Notes: a model not told the origin generated them from the sequence alone. Shown: positions 1 to 8,741, counted from the first letter of the stretch. The stretch is DNA of 64,000 nt from CAYLLT01 sp964384465 (GCA_964384465.1 CAYLLT010000001.1:76595-140594), one strand, 5' to 3'. Translations and numbers: made by a program.

Positions 1-2
1 CG

Positions 3-881
3 ATCCCGCGCGGCCCGCACCCAACCTCGCAACCCGGCGACCTCAAACCCGAGATCCACAACGGCGCCGACGACAACGCCTCCGGCGTCGCCGGCCTCAT
101 CGAACTCGCCCGCATCTTCGCCGCCCACGCCGCGCCCCGGCGAAGCATCCTCTTCATCGCCTTCAGCGGCGAAGAGATGGGCCTGCTCGGCTCGATGCAC
201 TTCGTCAACCACCCGGCGGTGCCGCTGGACCACATCATCGCCATGCTCAACATGGACATGATCGGCCGGCTGCGGAAGGACCAGCTTCAGGTCTTCGGCA
301 TCCGGACCGCACGCGAATTCGCACCGCTGGTCGAGCGCGAATCGGGTGTGTTGGGCTTCGATCTCAAAACCTCGGCCGGCGGCTTCGGCCCCAGCGATCA
401 CACCTCGTTTTACAGCAAAAAGATCCCGGTCCTGCATTTCTTCACCGGCGTGCACGAGGACTATCACCGCCCCGGCGACGACACGGACAAGATCAACGCT
501 CCCGGCGGCGCCCGCGTCGTGCAATTGATCTACCGCATTGCTCAGGCGATCATCGCCGCGCCGAGCCGGCCCGCCTATGTCGCCGTCGCGGAAAGCCAGC
601 CCAGCCGGAGCGGCCTCAAAGTCCGCCTCGGCGTCATGCCCTCATACGCCGAAGACGACCAGCCCGGCATGCTCATCGACGGCGTCTCGCCCGGTAGCCC
701 CGCCGAGCGCGGCGGCCTCCAGGGCGGCGATCGCATCCTCATGGTCGGCGACCACGCGATCAACAACGTCTACGATTTCATGGACGCGCTGGGCCGCTAC
801 AAACCCGGCGACGAAGCCGATCTCACCGTCCTCCGCAACGGCCAGCGCATCAAAGTCCCCGTGAAGTTCGAAGCGCCGTAG
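3..881 (+). CDS. M28-family zinc aminopeptidase with C-terminal PDZ domain (5' end outside window)
   Basis: The frame is open to the left edge, so the start and any signal peptide are missing. What remains is the C-terminal half of an M28 metallopeptidase. Visible motifs are GADDNASG (metal-bridging Asp), FSGEEMGLLGS (the Glu-Glu pair), SDHTSFY, and YHRPGDD, which carries the last metal-ligand His. The last 100 or so residues form a PDZ domain (GVSPGSPAERGGLQGGDRI), which usually binds peptide C-termini. M28-PDZ proteins are typically exported peptidases, so a periplasmic role is inferred. It is followed by a promoter-like gap and an unrelated gene. Family assignment is firm; the substrate is unknown. 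Confidence 0.9.
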   Translation: MPRGPHPTSQPGDLKPEIHNGADDNASGVAGLIELARIFAAHAAPRRSILFIAFSGEEMGLLGSMHFVNHPAVPLDHIIAMLNMDMIGRLRKDQLQVFGIRTAREFAPLVERESGVLGFDLKTSAGGFGPSDHTSFYSKKIPVLHFFTGVHEDYHRPGDDTDKINAPGGARVVQLIYRIAQAIIAAPSRPAYVAVAESQPSRSGLKVRLGVMPSYAEDDQPGMLIDGVSPGSPAERGGLQGGDRILMVGDHAINNVYDFMDALGRYKPGDEADLTVLRNGQRIKVPVKFEAP

Positions 882-961
882 CTGGAGAATCCGAAATGCA
901 AACAGGCGTGTGATGGCAGCGGCCGACCGCAGATTTATGTAATAAACGGTAAGCAGTATGA

Positions 962-967
962 TATAAT
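962..967 (+). promoter_or_regulatory. Consensus -10 box upstream of the nucleotidyltransferase gene
   Basis: TATAAT sits 17 nt before the ATG at 984, with GTGAGGTG just before the ATG as a ribosome site. No convincing -35 box lies at 16-18 nt, so this is a tentative promoter. Confidence 0.4.
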
Positions 968-983
968 CGAGTGAGGTGTTACC

Positions 984-1643
984 ATGTCTACCGATATCAC
1001 GTCCGCCGCCAACGAGCATCATGCCGCCGCACTAGCGACGTTCAAGGAGCGTCTCAAGGAGCTGGACATGTTCCACACGGGCATGGGAAAGGTTCAAAAG
1101 ACGCTGGAAGCGATTGCTCGCGCCCTGGAAGAGGAGAACATCGATTACGCGATTGTCGGTGGTATGGCCCTGTACGCGCACGGATACCAGCGCGAAACGG
1201 TTGACGTGGATATTCTGATCACGCCGGAGGGTCTGAAGGCGTTCACGGAGCTCCTGGTCGGCAAAGGTTATCGTCCAGCATTTGAGGGCGCACGAAAGAA
1301 GTTTAGGAATACGCTGACCAACGTCAGGGTGGAGTTTCTGACGACAGGCGAATATCCCGGTGATGGAAAGCCAAAACCCATCGCGTTCCCCAAACCATCA
1401 GATGTCAGCGTTGTGATGGATGGGTTCCGGATCATCAACCTGCCGGGTCTCATCACGCTCAAGCTCGCCTCGGGCATGACCAATCCCGATCGCCTGAAGG
1501 ACCTCGCGGATGTGCAGGAGCTGATCAGAAATGCCCGGCTGAACGAACGGATCGCTGAGGAATTGCATCCGTACGTTCGAGGCAAGTTTCTCGAACTGCT
1601 TCGTGTGACCAAACAGGATGAGTCACCCGAAGGTCCCGGTTGA
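984..1643 (+). CDS. Nucleotidyltransferase-fold protein (MNT/AbiEii-like)
   Basis: A 219-residue protein with a nucleotidyltransferase core. The GG-x8-G region around residues 58-70 (AIVGGMALYAHG) is followed by the acidic pair in VDVDILI, the expected metal-binding carboxylates. The C-terminal half is helical. Relatives include minimal nucleotidyltransferases and AbiEii-like toxins that modify tRNA or proteins. No HEPN or AbiEi partner is adjacent, so a toxin role cannot be claimed. The ATG is preceded by GTGAGGTG. The TGA at 1641-1643 lies one base before the next start, which suggests cotranscription. Confidence 0.75.
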   Translation: MSTDITSAANEHHAAALATFKERLKELDMFHTGMGKVQKTLEAIARALEEENIDYAIVGGMALYAHGYQRETVDVDILITPEGLKAFTELLVGKGYRPAFEGARKKFRNTLTNVRVEFLTTGEYPGDGKPKPIAFPKPSDVSVVMDGFRIINLPGLITLKLASGMTNPDRLKDLADVQELIRNARLNERIAEELHPYVRGKFLELLRVTKQDESPEGPG

Positions 1644-1644
1644 G

Positions 1645-2013
1645 ATGAAGCGCGCCATCATCATCGTCGATCACGGCAGCATCCGCGACGCCGCCAACCG
1701 CATGTTGGATGATGTCGCCGCCATGGTCCGGCAGCAGACCACTGACCGCGTCTACCCCGCTCACATGGAATTGGCCGAACCGACGGTCCAGCAGGCCTTC
1801 GACGCCGCCGTCGCCGACGGCGCGGATTTCATCTTCATCTTCCCATACTTCCTCTCGCCCGGCCGCCACAGCAGCGAAGACATCCCGCGCCTGTGCGCCG
1901 AAGCCGCCGCCAGACACCCTCAAATCCGCTGGCAATGCTCCGACCCCATCGGCCTCGACCGCATCATGGCCGACCTGATCCTGCATCGCGCGGCAGACGA
2001 AGGAAGAGATTAA
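1645..2013 (+). CDS. CbiX/sirohydrochlorin-chelatase-like protein
   Basis: A single CbiX-type domain of about 122 residues. An early HGS carries the candidate catalytic His, and FPYFLSPGRHSSEDIP matches the second conserved His region of short CbiX/SirB chelatases, which insert Co or Fe into sirohydrochlorin. The ATG at 1645 follows the preceding TGA by one base. An upstream ATG at 1618 would overlap that gene by 26 nt and adds residues without homology, so 1645 is preferred. No other tetrapyrrole genes are nearby, so the substrate is uncertain. The gene overlaps the convergent neighbour by 4 nt. Confidence 0.75.
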   Translation: MKRAIIIVDHGSIRDAANRMLDDVAAMVRQQTTDRVYPAHMELAEPTVQQAFDAAVADGADFIFIFPYFLSPGRHSSEDIPRLCAEAAARHPQIRWQCSDPIGLDRIMADLILHRAADEGRD

Positions 2014-2363
2014 CTCAGGCCCAGGTCCCTGAGGAGGCGACTCTGGCGGTGTATTCTTTCCTTCTTCAGCCTTCCAACGGTTGAGATTATTTCACGCAGT
2101 TCTTCCCAGGCGCGTTCCGCATATTCGTCGTTGTAGCAAAACTCCGCGCCACACTCGGGACAGCGACCGGAGCGAGCATGGCCTCGGAGATCGTAATGGC
2201 ATTCCCGACACGATGGGTGTGCGAGGATGAAGTCGAGGATGTCGCCGACCATGATATCGGGATGTCGGGGATCCTTGACCATTGTGGTCAACTCGTCCTG
2301 TGTCACAGTAGTGCCAAACTTGCTTTCAATTCGGAACATCATGTCGAGAAGATCAATGCCCAT
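2010..2363 (-). CDS. ACP-like domain fused to a zinc ribbon, hypothetical
   Basis: 117 residues. The first 50 or so (GIDLLDMMFRIESKFG ... DIMVGDILDFI) resemble the helix II and III pattern of acyl carrier proteins, but the phosphopantetheine Ser of the DSL motif is replaced by Leu, so it should not carry a prosthetic group. Residues 52-75 hold C-x2-C ... C-x2-C, a zinc ribbon, followed by a helical basic tail. The function is unknown; similar small proteins occur in planctomycetes. It is divergent from the thioesterase gene with 68 nt between the starts. Confidence 0.6.
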   Translation of the reverse strand: MGIDLLDMMFRIESKFGTTVTQDELTTMVKDPRHPDIMVGDILDFILAHPSCRECHYDLRGHARSGRCPECGAEFCYNDEYAERAWEELREIISTVGRLKKERIHRQSRLLRDLGLS

Positions 2364-2431
2364 CGACGGCCCTTTTACTTGCCCAACAGTATCACTACCA
2401 TGCCGGTACGTAATGGTAAAGGTGAGCGTTC

Positions 2432-2821
2432 ATGAGTTCTCCTTGCAACTCCTGTGAAATCGATATCCGCGTTCGCTACGCCGAGTGCGACCCGATGGGC
2501 TATCTGCACCACTCCAGATACTTCGAGTACTTCGAGATGGGCCGCACGGAGCTGCTCCGCCAGGCGGGCGTGCGCTATCGCGACCTGGAAGAACGCGGCA
2601 TCCTGTTCGTCGTGGCCAAGACCGCTTGCAAGTTTCGCAAGCCGGCGCGATATGACGATGTGTTGAATCTGCACGTGCAGATCGCCCGCCAGACCCGCGC
2701 ACGCATCGATCACCTGTACAAGCTCTATCGCGACGGCGTGCTCCTCTGCGAAGCGGAGACCACGCTCGCCTGCGTCGATCGCAGTGGCCAGGTGATCGCA
2801 ATCCCGGAGGATATAACGTGA
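2432..2821 (+). CDS. Acyl-CoA thioesterase, YbgC/4HBT family
   Basis: A hot-dog-fold thioesterase of 129 residues, normal for the family. The signature RVRYAECDPMGYLHHSRY contains the catalytic-site Asp (in ECDPMG) and the HHSRYFEYFE helix. Substrates would be short-chain or hydroxybenzoyl-CoA thioesters; YbgC acts beside Tol-Pal in Proteobacteria, but no tol genes are here. ATG at 2432 follows AAAGGTGAG. It is followed by a long palindromic repeat. Confidence 0.85.
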   Translation: MSSPCNSCEIDIRVRYAECDPMGYLHHSRYFEYFEMGRTELLRQAGVRYRDLEERGILFVVAKTACKFRKPARYDDVLNLHVQIARQTRARIDHLYKLYRDGVLLCEAETTLACVDRSGQVIAIPEDIT

Positions 2822-2873
2822 CCGTTGTTTGTCCCGTGGTGGTATGTTTCGGGGTGCCGGAGGCACCACCGGT

Positions 2874-3020
2874 AATAGCCCAGCACTTCAGTGCTGGGGT
2901 ACGATGGCGAGCGTAGCGGAAGTCCCGGAGGGACGGCTGGACTCTCGGCGTCCAGTCGTCCCTCCGGGACTTCGGAATCTCAACCGTGTCCGACTCCCAG
3001 CACTCAAGTGCTGGGCTATT
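2874..3020. repeat. 147-bp compound palindrome (nested arms)
   Basis: The outer arms (2874-2898 and 2996-3020) each contain an inner small hairpin CCAGCACT..AGTGCTGG and pair with each other. The inner arms (2919-2941 and 2951-2973) share GTCCCGGAGGGAC-type sequence. A separate small hairpin (GGTGCC/GGCACC) lies just before it at 2853-2872. Related pieces recur at 55990-56060. This looks like a mobile non-coding palindromic element, not a simple terminator. Confidence 0.75.
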
Positions 3021-3119
3021 GTCAAATGTCACTCCGGGACACCGCGAGAGGGTAGATGCGTATAGCCGCGGGCCATGGGGACAGTACCGCTCGCCACACG
3101 CTTAACCGAAGGAGTTGTC

Positions 3120-4286
3120 ATGAATCGGATTTCGCGAATAACATGGCTGGCCGTGACCGCATCACTCTCAAACGCCTCTGTATCCCAGCTCCAGGCGCAG
3201 GATCGCGGCCAGTTCAACGGCCTGCACGTGCACATGGGCAACCTGCCGCGCCTCTCGGATGCCAAGAGCCGCTCCATCTCGCCGGAGAACTTCACCGGCG
3301 AAAAGGGCAAAGGCGGCATGGCCACCGAAGGCACCGGCAAGCACTCCTCCCGCGACCTCGGCCGCGGGTGGAAGGTCTCGCCCTCGGTCCGCATCAAGCC
3401 GGGCGAGACGTTCAAGCTCGGCGAGATCACCGGCTCCGGCGCGATTCAGCAGATCTGGATGACGCCCGCCGGCAACTGGCGATGGATGATCCTGCGGATG
3501 TACTGGGACGGCGAGGCCGAGCCGTCGGTGGAAGCGCCGGTCGGCGATTTCTTCGCCAGCGGGTGGGGCAAGTTCGCCCCGATCTCGTCGCTGGCCGTCT
3601 GCGTCAATCCCGGCAGCGCGTTCAACTGTTACTGGCCGATGCCGTTCCGCAAATCCGCGAAGATCACGATGGAGAACATCGGCGACGACGAGGTCACGCT
3701 CTATTACCAGATCAACTACACGCTGACCGACGTGCCGGAGGACGAGGCCTATTTCCACGCCCAGTTCCGCCGCGTCAATCCGCTGCCGTACAAGGACGTG
3801 TACACGATCGCCGACGGCATCAAGGGCAAGGGCCATTACGTCGGCACGTACTTGGCCTGGGGCGTCAACAACAACGGCTGGTGGGGCGAGGGCGAGATCA
3901 AGTTCTTCATGGATGGCGACAGCGAATACCCCACCATCTGCGGCACGGGCACCGAGGATTATTTCTGCGGCTCATACAACTTCGAGAACAAGACCACGCA
4001 CCAGTACCAGGAGTTCACGACGCCTTACAGCGGCCTGGCCCAGGTGATCCGCCCCGATGGTCTCTACCAGGCCCAGCAGCGTTTCGGCCTGTACCGCTGG
4101 CACATCGCGGACCCCATCCGTTTCGACAACGAATTGAAAGTGACGATCCAGGCCCTCGGCTGGCGGAGCGGAGGAAAGTATTTACCACTGAAAGACGACA
4201 TCGCCTCCGTCGCCTTCTGGTATCAGACCGAGCTCCATGCACCCTTCCCCAAGCTCCCGTCAAAAGACGATCTGGAGGTCCAGTGA
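3120..4286 (+). CDS. Secreted GH172 (DUF2961) glycoside hydrolase-like protein
   Basis: 388 residues. The start at 3120 has GAAGGAG eight bases upstream; an in-frame ATG at 3075 adds residues that lie before the signal peptide. The N-terminus (about residues 1-27, ending LQA-QD) is a Sec signal peptide, so the product is exported. The body matches DUF2961, now GH172, with WGVNNNGWWGEGEIKFFMDGD and GTGTEDYFCGSYNF. Characterised members cleave or rearrange fructo- and arabinofuranosides as oligomers. The substrate here is unknown. The TGA overlaps the GTG start of the cupin gene, so they are probably translated together. Confidence 0.88.
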   Translation: MNRISRITWLAVTASLSNASVSQLQAQDRGQFNGLHVHMGNLPRLSDAKSRSISPENFTGEKGKGGMATEGTGKHSSRDLGRGWKVSPSVRIKPGETFKLGEITGSGAIQQIWMTPAGNWRWMILRMYWDGEAEPSVEAPVGDFFASGWGKFAPISSLAVCVNPGSAFNCYWPMPFRKSAKITMENIGDDEVTLYYQINYTLTDVPEDEAYFHAQFRRVNPLPYKDVYTIADGIKGKGHYVGTYLAWGVNNNGWWGEGEIKFFMDGDSEYPTICGTGTEDYFCGSYNFENKTTHQYQEFTTPYSGLAQVIRPDGLYQAQQRFGLYRWHIADPIRFDNELKVTIQALGWRSGGKYLPLKDDIASVAFWYQTELHAPFPKLPSKDDLEVQ

Positions 4287-4663
4287 TCGCCATACCTGAC
4301 ACGCGCTTCATCGACTGGGACGCCTTTCCCGAACTTCAGGTCGCGCCGGGTGTGCGTACACGTACGCCGTATGGCCGGAACATCATGCTCTCGCTGATCG
4401 AGATCGACGAAGGCTGCGAGGTGCCGACGCACAGCCATCCGCACGAGCAGTCGGGCATCGTGCTGGAAGGCCGGCTGGCACTCACCATCGGGCCGGAGAC
4501 GCGCACGCTCGAGCCGGGCGAGGCGTACATCGTGCCGCCGAACGTGCCGCACCGCGCGGTGGCCGTCGGCGGGCCGATGAAAGCGCTGGACATCTTCAGC
4601 CCCATCCGCGAAGACCTCGCTCAGCGCAGCGATCAAAATGTTTTCAAGCAGGGGAAGGTCTGA
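4283..4663 (+). CDS. Small cupin-domain protein
   Basis: 126 residues from GTG 4283, with the ribosome site GGAGG about six bases before it. The GTG overlaps the previous stop codon. One cupin barrel is visible: G-x5-H-x-H-x3-E-x6-G (PTHSHPHEQSGIVLEG) and the second motif GEAYIVPPNVPHRA give the metal ligands His, His, Glu, His. Single-domain cupins often bind sugars or act as small isomerases or regulators. Coupling to a GH172 gene suggests a role in carbohydrate use, which is inference. Confidence 0.82.
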   Translation: MIAIPDTRFIDWDAFPELQVAPGVRTRTPYGRNIMLSLIEIDEGCEVPTHSHPHEQSGIVLEGRLALTIGPETRTLEPGEAYIVPPNVPHRAVAVGGPMKALDIFSPIREDLAQRSDQNVFKQGKV

Positions 4664-5069
4664 GAGAATGTACGAAAGGAATTGTGCGTGCGGACTCACG
4701 AGGTTGATGACCTCATATAAAACCTCCGGGGTCAGAGCGCAGAGCATGGGGGTGGCCCATCCGCAGGGTGGGGGACGCGAAGATCGATCAGCTGCACCGT
4801 TGACACGGCGGTGCAACACCAGGCTCTGGTTCGGCATCTATCGCGTTCCAAACATCGGCTAAATCTATAATTGACACCCCCTCATCCCGGATATAGAACT
4901 GCGGGCAATGACGCTTGGGTGGCACGCACAAGTCTGTTTTTGTGCGTGCGTTTCGGCCAGCCGCACCGACAAAAACAGACTTGTCGGTGCCACCCGGCTG
5001 TTTTTCCATGTACGGTGGGTCAAGACCAACCCTACAGAGCCGGTTTTTGACTGAAAGGTCAGGTGCGGG
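4664..5069. other. Non-coding stretch with repeat elements
   Basis: I see no credible gene in these 406 bases. They hold a GGTGGCCCATCC...GAAGATCGA element (4746-4782) that recurs in similar form at 23222-23258, and a strong palindrome at 4917-4995. No clear promoter for pspA could be assigned. Confidence 0.6.
4917..4995. repeat. Inverted repeat with 33-bp arms
   Basis: Arms GGGTGGCACGCACAAGTCTG.. (4917-4949) and ..CAGACTTGTCGGTGCCACCC (4962-4995) are near-perfect reverse complements around a loop of about 12 nt; each arm also holds its own small hairpin (GCACGCACA/TGTGCGTGC and CACCGACA/TGTCGGTG). It lies between the cupin gene and pspA and could end transcription or be a mobile palindrome. 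Confidence 0.7.
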
Positions 5070-5819
5070 ATGATCATCGGGAAGCTGTGGCGGACGATCA
5101 AGGCCCAGATCAACAAGCTGGCCAACGTGTTCTGGACGGCGGACCCGATCGCTCAGATGCAGTACGAGTACGATCTGGCCGTGAACCAGTTGAAGGAGGG
5201 CCGCGAAGGTTTGGAGCAGTACCGGGCCCTCGTGGAGCGGGTCAGCCGGCAGGCGGCCAATGCGAAGGCCCATGTCACCAGCCTGGAAGCCAAGATCAAG
5301 GCCTATCTCCAGGCCGGCGACCGCGAGACGGCCGGAAAATTCGCCCTCGAACTCCAGAAGGCCAAAGGTGAACTCACCGAGAATAGCGAACAACTCAAGC
5401 TGCACGAAGAGTCGTACAACAACAATCTGATCAAGATCAAGAGTGCCACCGGCAAACTCGCCGACGTCCGCGAGAAGATCGCCAAGTACGACGCCGAGCT
5501 GAAGATGAGCCGGGCCGAGGCCGAGATGGCCAAGCTGGCCCAGAGCTTTAACTTTGATGTGACCACCGACTTCGGCCAGATCGAGCAGGTCATTCAGGAC
5601 AAGATCGGCCTCAACCGCGCGAAGGTGCGCGTCGCGTCCGATCTGTCCGGCGAAGGGATCGTGGATATTAAGCGCGAACAGGCGATGGAAAGCGCGATGG
5701 CCGACCAGGCCCTGCGCGATTATGAGGTGCAGGCCGGTCTGGTGACGCCGGAGACCGCCGGCGTGTCGGAAACGGCCAAGGAACTCGGTCCGGCCAAACA
5801 GAAAGAAGCGGTGAGCTGA
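5070..5819 (+). CDS. pspA: PspA/IM30 (ESCRT-III-like) membrane-stress protein
   Basis: 249 residues, long helices throughout with heptad-like acidic and basic patterning. The N-terminal amphipathic helix (IIGKLWRTIKAQINKLANVF) is the membrane-binding alpha0. The next segment (DPIAQMQYEYDLAVNQLKEG) matches the start of PspA/Vipp1. Such proteins polymerise on the inner membrane under envelope stress and keep it sealed. No PspF or PspBC is present; the following gene encodes a AAA+ ATPase that may remodel the polymer, as Vps4 does for ESCRT-III (inference). It is the first gene of a co-oriented run to 14.5 kb. Confidence 0.9.
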   Translation: MIIGKLWRTIKAQINKLANVFWTADPIAQMQYEYDLAVNQLKEGREGLEQYRALVERVSRQAANAKAHVTSLEAKIKAYLQAGDRETAGKFALELQKAKGELTENSEQLKLHEESYNNNLIKIKSATGKLADVREKIAKYDAELKMSRAEAEMAKLAQSFNFDVTTDFGQIEQVIQDKIGLNRAKVRVASDLSGEGIVDIKREQAMESAMADQALRDYEVQAGLVTPETAGVSETAKELGPAKQKEAVS

Positions 5820-5836
5820 ACACGGCGCCGCGATCA

Positions 5837-7651
5837 ATGAACAGTGCATCTCCCATTACCTTGTCTCCGACTTCCGCCGCTCCCCCCATGCCGCCCGGCG
5901 CTCGGCCTGCGGCGGTCCCCGCCTGGTATCCGCCGTGGGCCAGGGAACTGGCCGACCTGTATTTTTCGGGCACGACCTGCCTGTTCATCCTGCACGGAAA
6001 CGTCCACGATCTGATCGGATGCCCCACCGAGAAGCAGGGAGGTTATTGCAACCTTCCGGAGTTTCTGGTGACGCAGGTGTTCGGTTCGTGGGACATCGTG
6101 CTGCACTACGATCTGGGCCGGGGCCTGCGTCCGCTGGCGGGCAGCGATCCCGCGCGGCTCCAGGCGATGATGCAGTTTCTCACCGGCCGCCTGGGCGATC
6201 CAACGTCCTGGCCGCGCGATCCGGACAGCGTGCTGCTGCTCCTCGATCGCTTCATCGAACGCAGCCTCATGGAGGAAGATCCCTCCCGCCGCAAGAGCAT
6301 CGGCGTCATCCTCGATTACGCGCAGTACCTGGCGCCGGCCGGCGATCTGGGCGCACTCGCCAAAGGGCAGAGCACCAACCTGGTCCGGCTGCTCGGCTGG
6401 GCGCAGAATCCGTACATCAAGCGGGTCAACATGGCCATCTGCCTGGTGGCGGACAAGCTGGCCGAGGTGAACGATCGCCTCGTGCAAAGCCCGCACGTCG
6501 CCGCGATCGAGCTGCCGTTGCCCGACAAGGCCGCCCGGCAGGGCTTCGCCGAATGGTCCGCGCGGACGGACGATTTCGCGAAGCTGGCCGACTTCACGCC
6601 GGCCGAACTCGCCGACCTGTCCAACGGCCTGAGCCTGGTGAATCTGGACGTGGTCTTATCGCAGGCCCGCCGCTCCGACCGCCGCGTGGATGCGGCGCGT
6701 TTTCGCCAGCTCAAGAAGTCGATGATCGAGCGGCAGTGCCAGGGGCTGGTCGAATTTGTGGAACCCGACCACACGCTCGACCTCGTCGTCGGTCAGCAGG
6801 CCGCCAAGCAGCGGCTCGCCGCCGATGCCGACCTGATCCTGCATAACCAGCTCGAAGCGGCGCCGATGGGCTATCTGCTCTGCGGGGCGGTCGGGACGGG
6901 CAAGTCGTTCCTGGCCGAATGCTACGCCGGCTCGATCGGCATCCCCTGCGTCAAGCTCCGCAACTTCCGTTCCAAGTACGTCGGTGAAACCGAAGGCAAT
7001 CTTCAGCAGGTGCTCACGGTATTGCGATCGCTGGGTCCGGTGGTGGTCATGATCGACGAGGCCGACGCGGTACTCGGCACACGCGAGGCGGAAGGCGACT
7101 CCGGCACGTCGAGCCGTGTTTTCTCGATGATCGCCAGCCAGATGGGCGATACCCGCTACCGTGGCAGGATCGTCTGGATGCTGCTGACCTGTCGGCCGGA
7201 CCTGCTGCCGATCGACCTGAAACGTCAGGGCCGCGCGGAGGTGCACATCCCGATGTTCTACCCGCAGGGCGAGGCCGAAGTGCGGGAGATGTTTCTCGCG
7301 ATGGCCCGCAAGAACAAAGCCGCGATGCAACCGGACGCGCTTCCGCCGGTGATCGGCGACCGGCAGCTCAGCGGAGCCGACATTGAAAGCATCGTACTCT
7401 CCGCGAAGCGAGCCGCTGTGACCGCCGGCCGCACCGAATTATCGAAAGCCGATCTCGAACAGGCGGTCGGAGACTTTCTCCCCTCCGTGCAGGGTCTGGA
7501 AAAGGAGTTGCAGGAATTGGCCGCGGTTCTCGAATGCACGCAGCTCAATTTCCTGCCGCCATCTTGGCGCGAGCGGGTCTCGCGGCCGGATGCCCGGTCC
7601 AAGCTCCAGGAGCGATTCGTGGCGGTGCGCGGCCTGATCGAATCGATGTGA
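5837..7651 (+). CDS. AAA+ ATPase with two ATPase-like modules
   Basis: 604 residues. Residues 36-290 form a first, degenerate ATPase-like module: a P-loop-position segment FILHGNVHDLI without GKS/T and a Walker-B-like SVLLLLDRFIE. Residues 310-560 are a canonical AAA+ domain with Walker A GAVGTGKS (about 350-357), KYVGETEGNLQ, Walker B VVVMIDEADA (about 401-410) and the C-terminal helical lid. This is the build of protein-remodelling ATPases. It starts 17 nt after pspA. Unlike PspF it lacks a sigma-54 interaction motif and DNA-binding domain, so a mechanical role on PspA or a partner is likelier than transcription activation. Confidence 0.8.
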   Translation: MNSASPITLSPTSAAPPMPPGARPAAVPAWYPPWARELADLYFSGTTCLFILHGNVHDLIGCPTEKQGGYCNLPEFLVTQVFGSWDIVLHYDLGRGLRPLAGSDPARLQAMMQFLTGRLGDPTSWPRDPDSVLLLLDRFIERSLMEEDPSRRKSIGVILDYAQYLAPAGDLGALAKGQSTNLVRLLGWAQNPYIKRVNMAICLVADKLAEVNDRLVQSPHVAAIELPLPDKAARQGFAEWSARTDDFAKLADFTPAELADLSNGLSLVNLDVVLSQARRSDRRVDAARFRQLKKSMIERQCQGLVEFVEPDHTLDLVVGQQAAKQRLAADADLILHNQLEAAPMGYLLCGAVGTGKSFLAECYAGSIGIPCVKLRNFRSKYVGETEGNLQQVLTVLRSLGPVVVMIDEADAVLGTREAEGDSGTSSRVFSMIASQMGDTRYRGRIVWMLLTCRPDLLPIDLKRQGRAEVHIPMFYPQGEAEVREMFLAMARKNKAAMQPDALPPVIGDRQLSGADIESIVLSAKRAAVTAGRTELSKADLEQAVGDFLPSVQGLEKELQELAAVLECTQLNFLPPSWRERVSRPDARSKLQERFVAVRGLIESM

Positions 7652-7698
7652 CAGGGGAGACGCACGCGAAGGCACGGCTTGAGAGCAGTGGCACGAGT

Positions 7699-8271
7699 AT
7701 GGAAGAGGTAGGCAAAAACAGGCTACCCGGACCGGCGGCGCAGCACCAGCCGCCGCTGCTGGACCGGCTCGTTCATCTGTGGGTCCAGGCCACCTCCGGC
7801 GTGATCAAACACGGTTTCGCCATCGAGTACCGTGACCTGGAAGCCCCGCGGACGGGGACTTTTGACGGTATGCGGATCGTGCTGGACCCGGATGTGGATT
7901 TCGAGATGCAGTGTTTCGTGCTCGTGCATCTGTTCGGTCATTCGGTGCAGTGGGTGAGCCCGGCGCTCGAAGCGACTGCGCAGGCGGTCCAGAACACGCA
8001 GGACAAGGAGCGGTTCATCCAGGTGGCCCACGGCTATGAACTGCAAGCCTCGCGGCTGGGGCTGCAACTGCTGCACGAGCGCGGGGTGACCGAGCTGGAC
8101 CAGTGGTTCAGCGATTTTGTGGAGAGCGACTGGCGGTATCTGCGGCATTATTATCAGACGGGCCAGACGCCGCCCTGGCCGGAGTGTGTCGTGCGCGACT
8201 GCACACTGTTGGAGCCGCTTCCGATACCCGAGTTGAGGCCCCATGCGGTCGAAGTCAAGTACGCATTCTGA
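7699..8271 (+). CDS. Degenerate metallopeptidase-like protein (ImmA/IrrE-like fold suspected)
   Basis: 190 residues from ATG 7699. A segment FVLVHLFGHSVQW (about residues 73-85) has the layout of an HEXXH zinc helix, but the catalytic Glu is Leu, leaving H-x3-H. A second conserved-looking region follows (ELQASRLGLQLLHERG). An ImmA/IrrE-like origin is inferred; protease activity is doubtful. It lies 47 nt after the AAA+ gene and is oriented with it, so it may be an adaptor in this locus. The name is tentative. Confidence 0.5.
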   Translation: MEEVGKNRLPGPAAQHQPPLLDRLVHLWVQATSGVIKHGFAIEYRDLEAPRTGTFDGMRIVLDPDVDFEMQCFVLVHLFGHSVQWVSPALEATAQAVQNTQDKERFIQVAHGYELQASRLGLQLLHERGVTELDQWFSDFVESDWRYLRHYYQTGQTPPWPECVVRDCTLLEPLPIPELRPHAVEVKYAF

Positions 8272-8300
8272 GTGGACGCGTCAAAAACGAGGAATCGATC

Positions 8301-8741
8301 ATGGCGAAGAAAAAGAAAGCCGGGAAAAAAGCAAAGACGAAGCGAGCGGTCGCGAGGCGCAAAGCCGCCCGTAAGCGACCCGCCGCCCAAAAAACGACTC
8401 GCAAACCGGCGGTTAAACGAGTTAAGAAGCCGGCCGCGCCCCCGCCGCGGAAGCGCGCATCGAGCTGGCTCGACGAAAGCTCGCAGATGCCGATAATCGA
8501 ACGCTATGCGCGGCAACTCGGATCGTTCATCGAAGCTATGGCCGACGGCGTGATCGAAGCCAGCGAACTCAAGACCCAGGAGGCCCGGCTGGTCCAGCTC
8601 ATGAAGGACATCGAGTCGAAACTCGATGACAACCTGCACGCCAAAGTCACGAAGTTGCTCTGCGAGCTGACCGCCTACGACATCATGCAGATGCTGCACG
8701 CGATGCACGGGCAACGTCCGCAGACCGTGTTCCAGGGATAG
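8301..8741 (+). CDS. Lysine/alanine-rich histone-H1-like tail plus small helical domain
   Basis: 146 residues. Residues 1-55 are almost only Lys, Arg, Ala and Pro, like bacterial histone H1-like tails, and could bind nucleic acid or polyanions. Residues 60-146 form an acidic helical domain (ARQLGSFIEAMADGVIEASE ... KVTKLLCELTAYDIMQML). The start at 8301 has a GAGGAA-like ribosome site. No named family recognised. Its place between the AAA+ and vWA genes suggests a structural or chromatin-linked role in the same system. Confidence 0.6.
   Translation: MAKKKKAGKKAKTKRAVARRKAARKRPAAQKTTRKPAVKRVKKPAAPPPRKRASSWLDESSQMPIIERYARQLGSFIEAMADGVIEASELKTQEARLVQLMKDIESKLDDNLHAKVTKLLCELTAYDIMQMLHAMHGQRPQTVFQG

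Noticed and set aside
3056..4663. 535-codon frame through the GH172 gene into the cupin
   Set aside because: The upstream part is antisense-like, Arg/Gly-rich shadow; only the part from GTG 4283 has cupin motifs.
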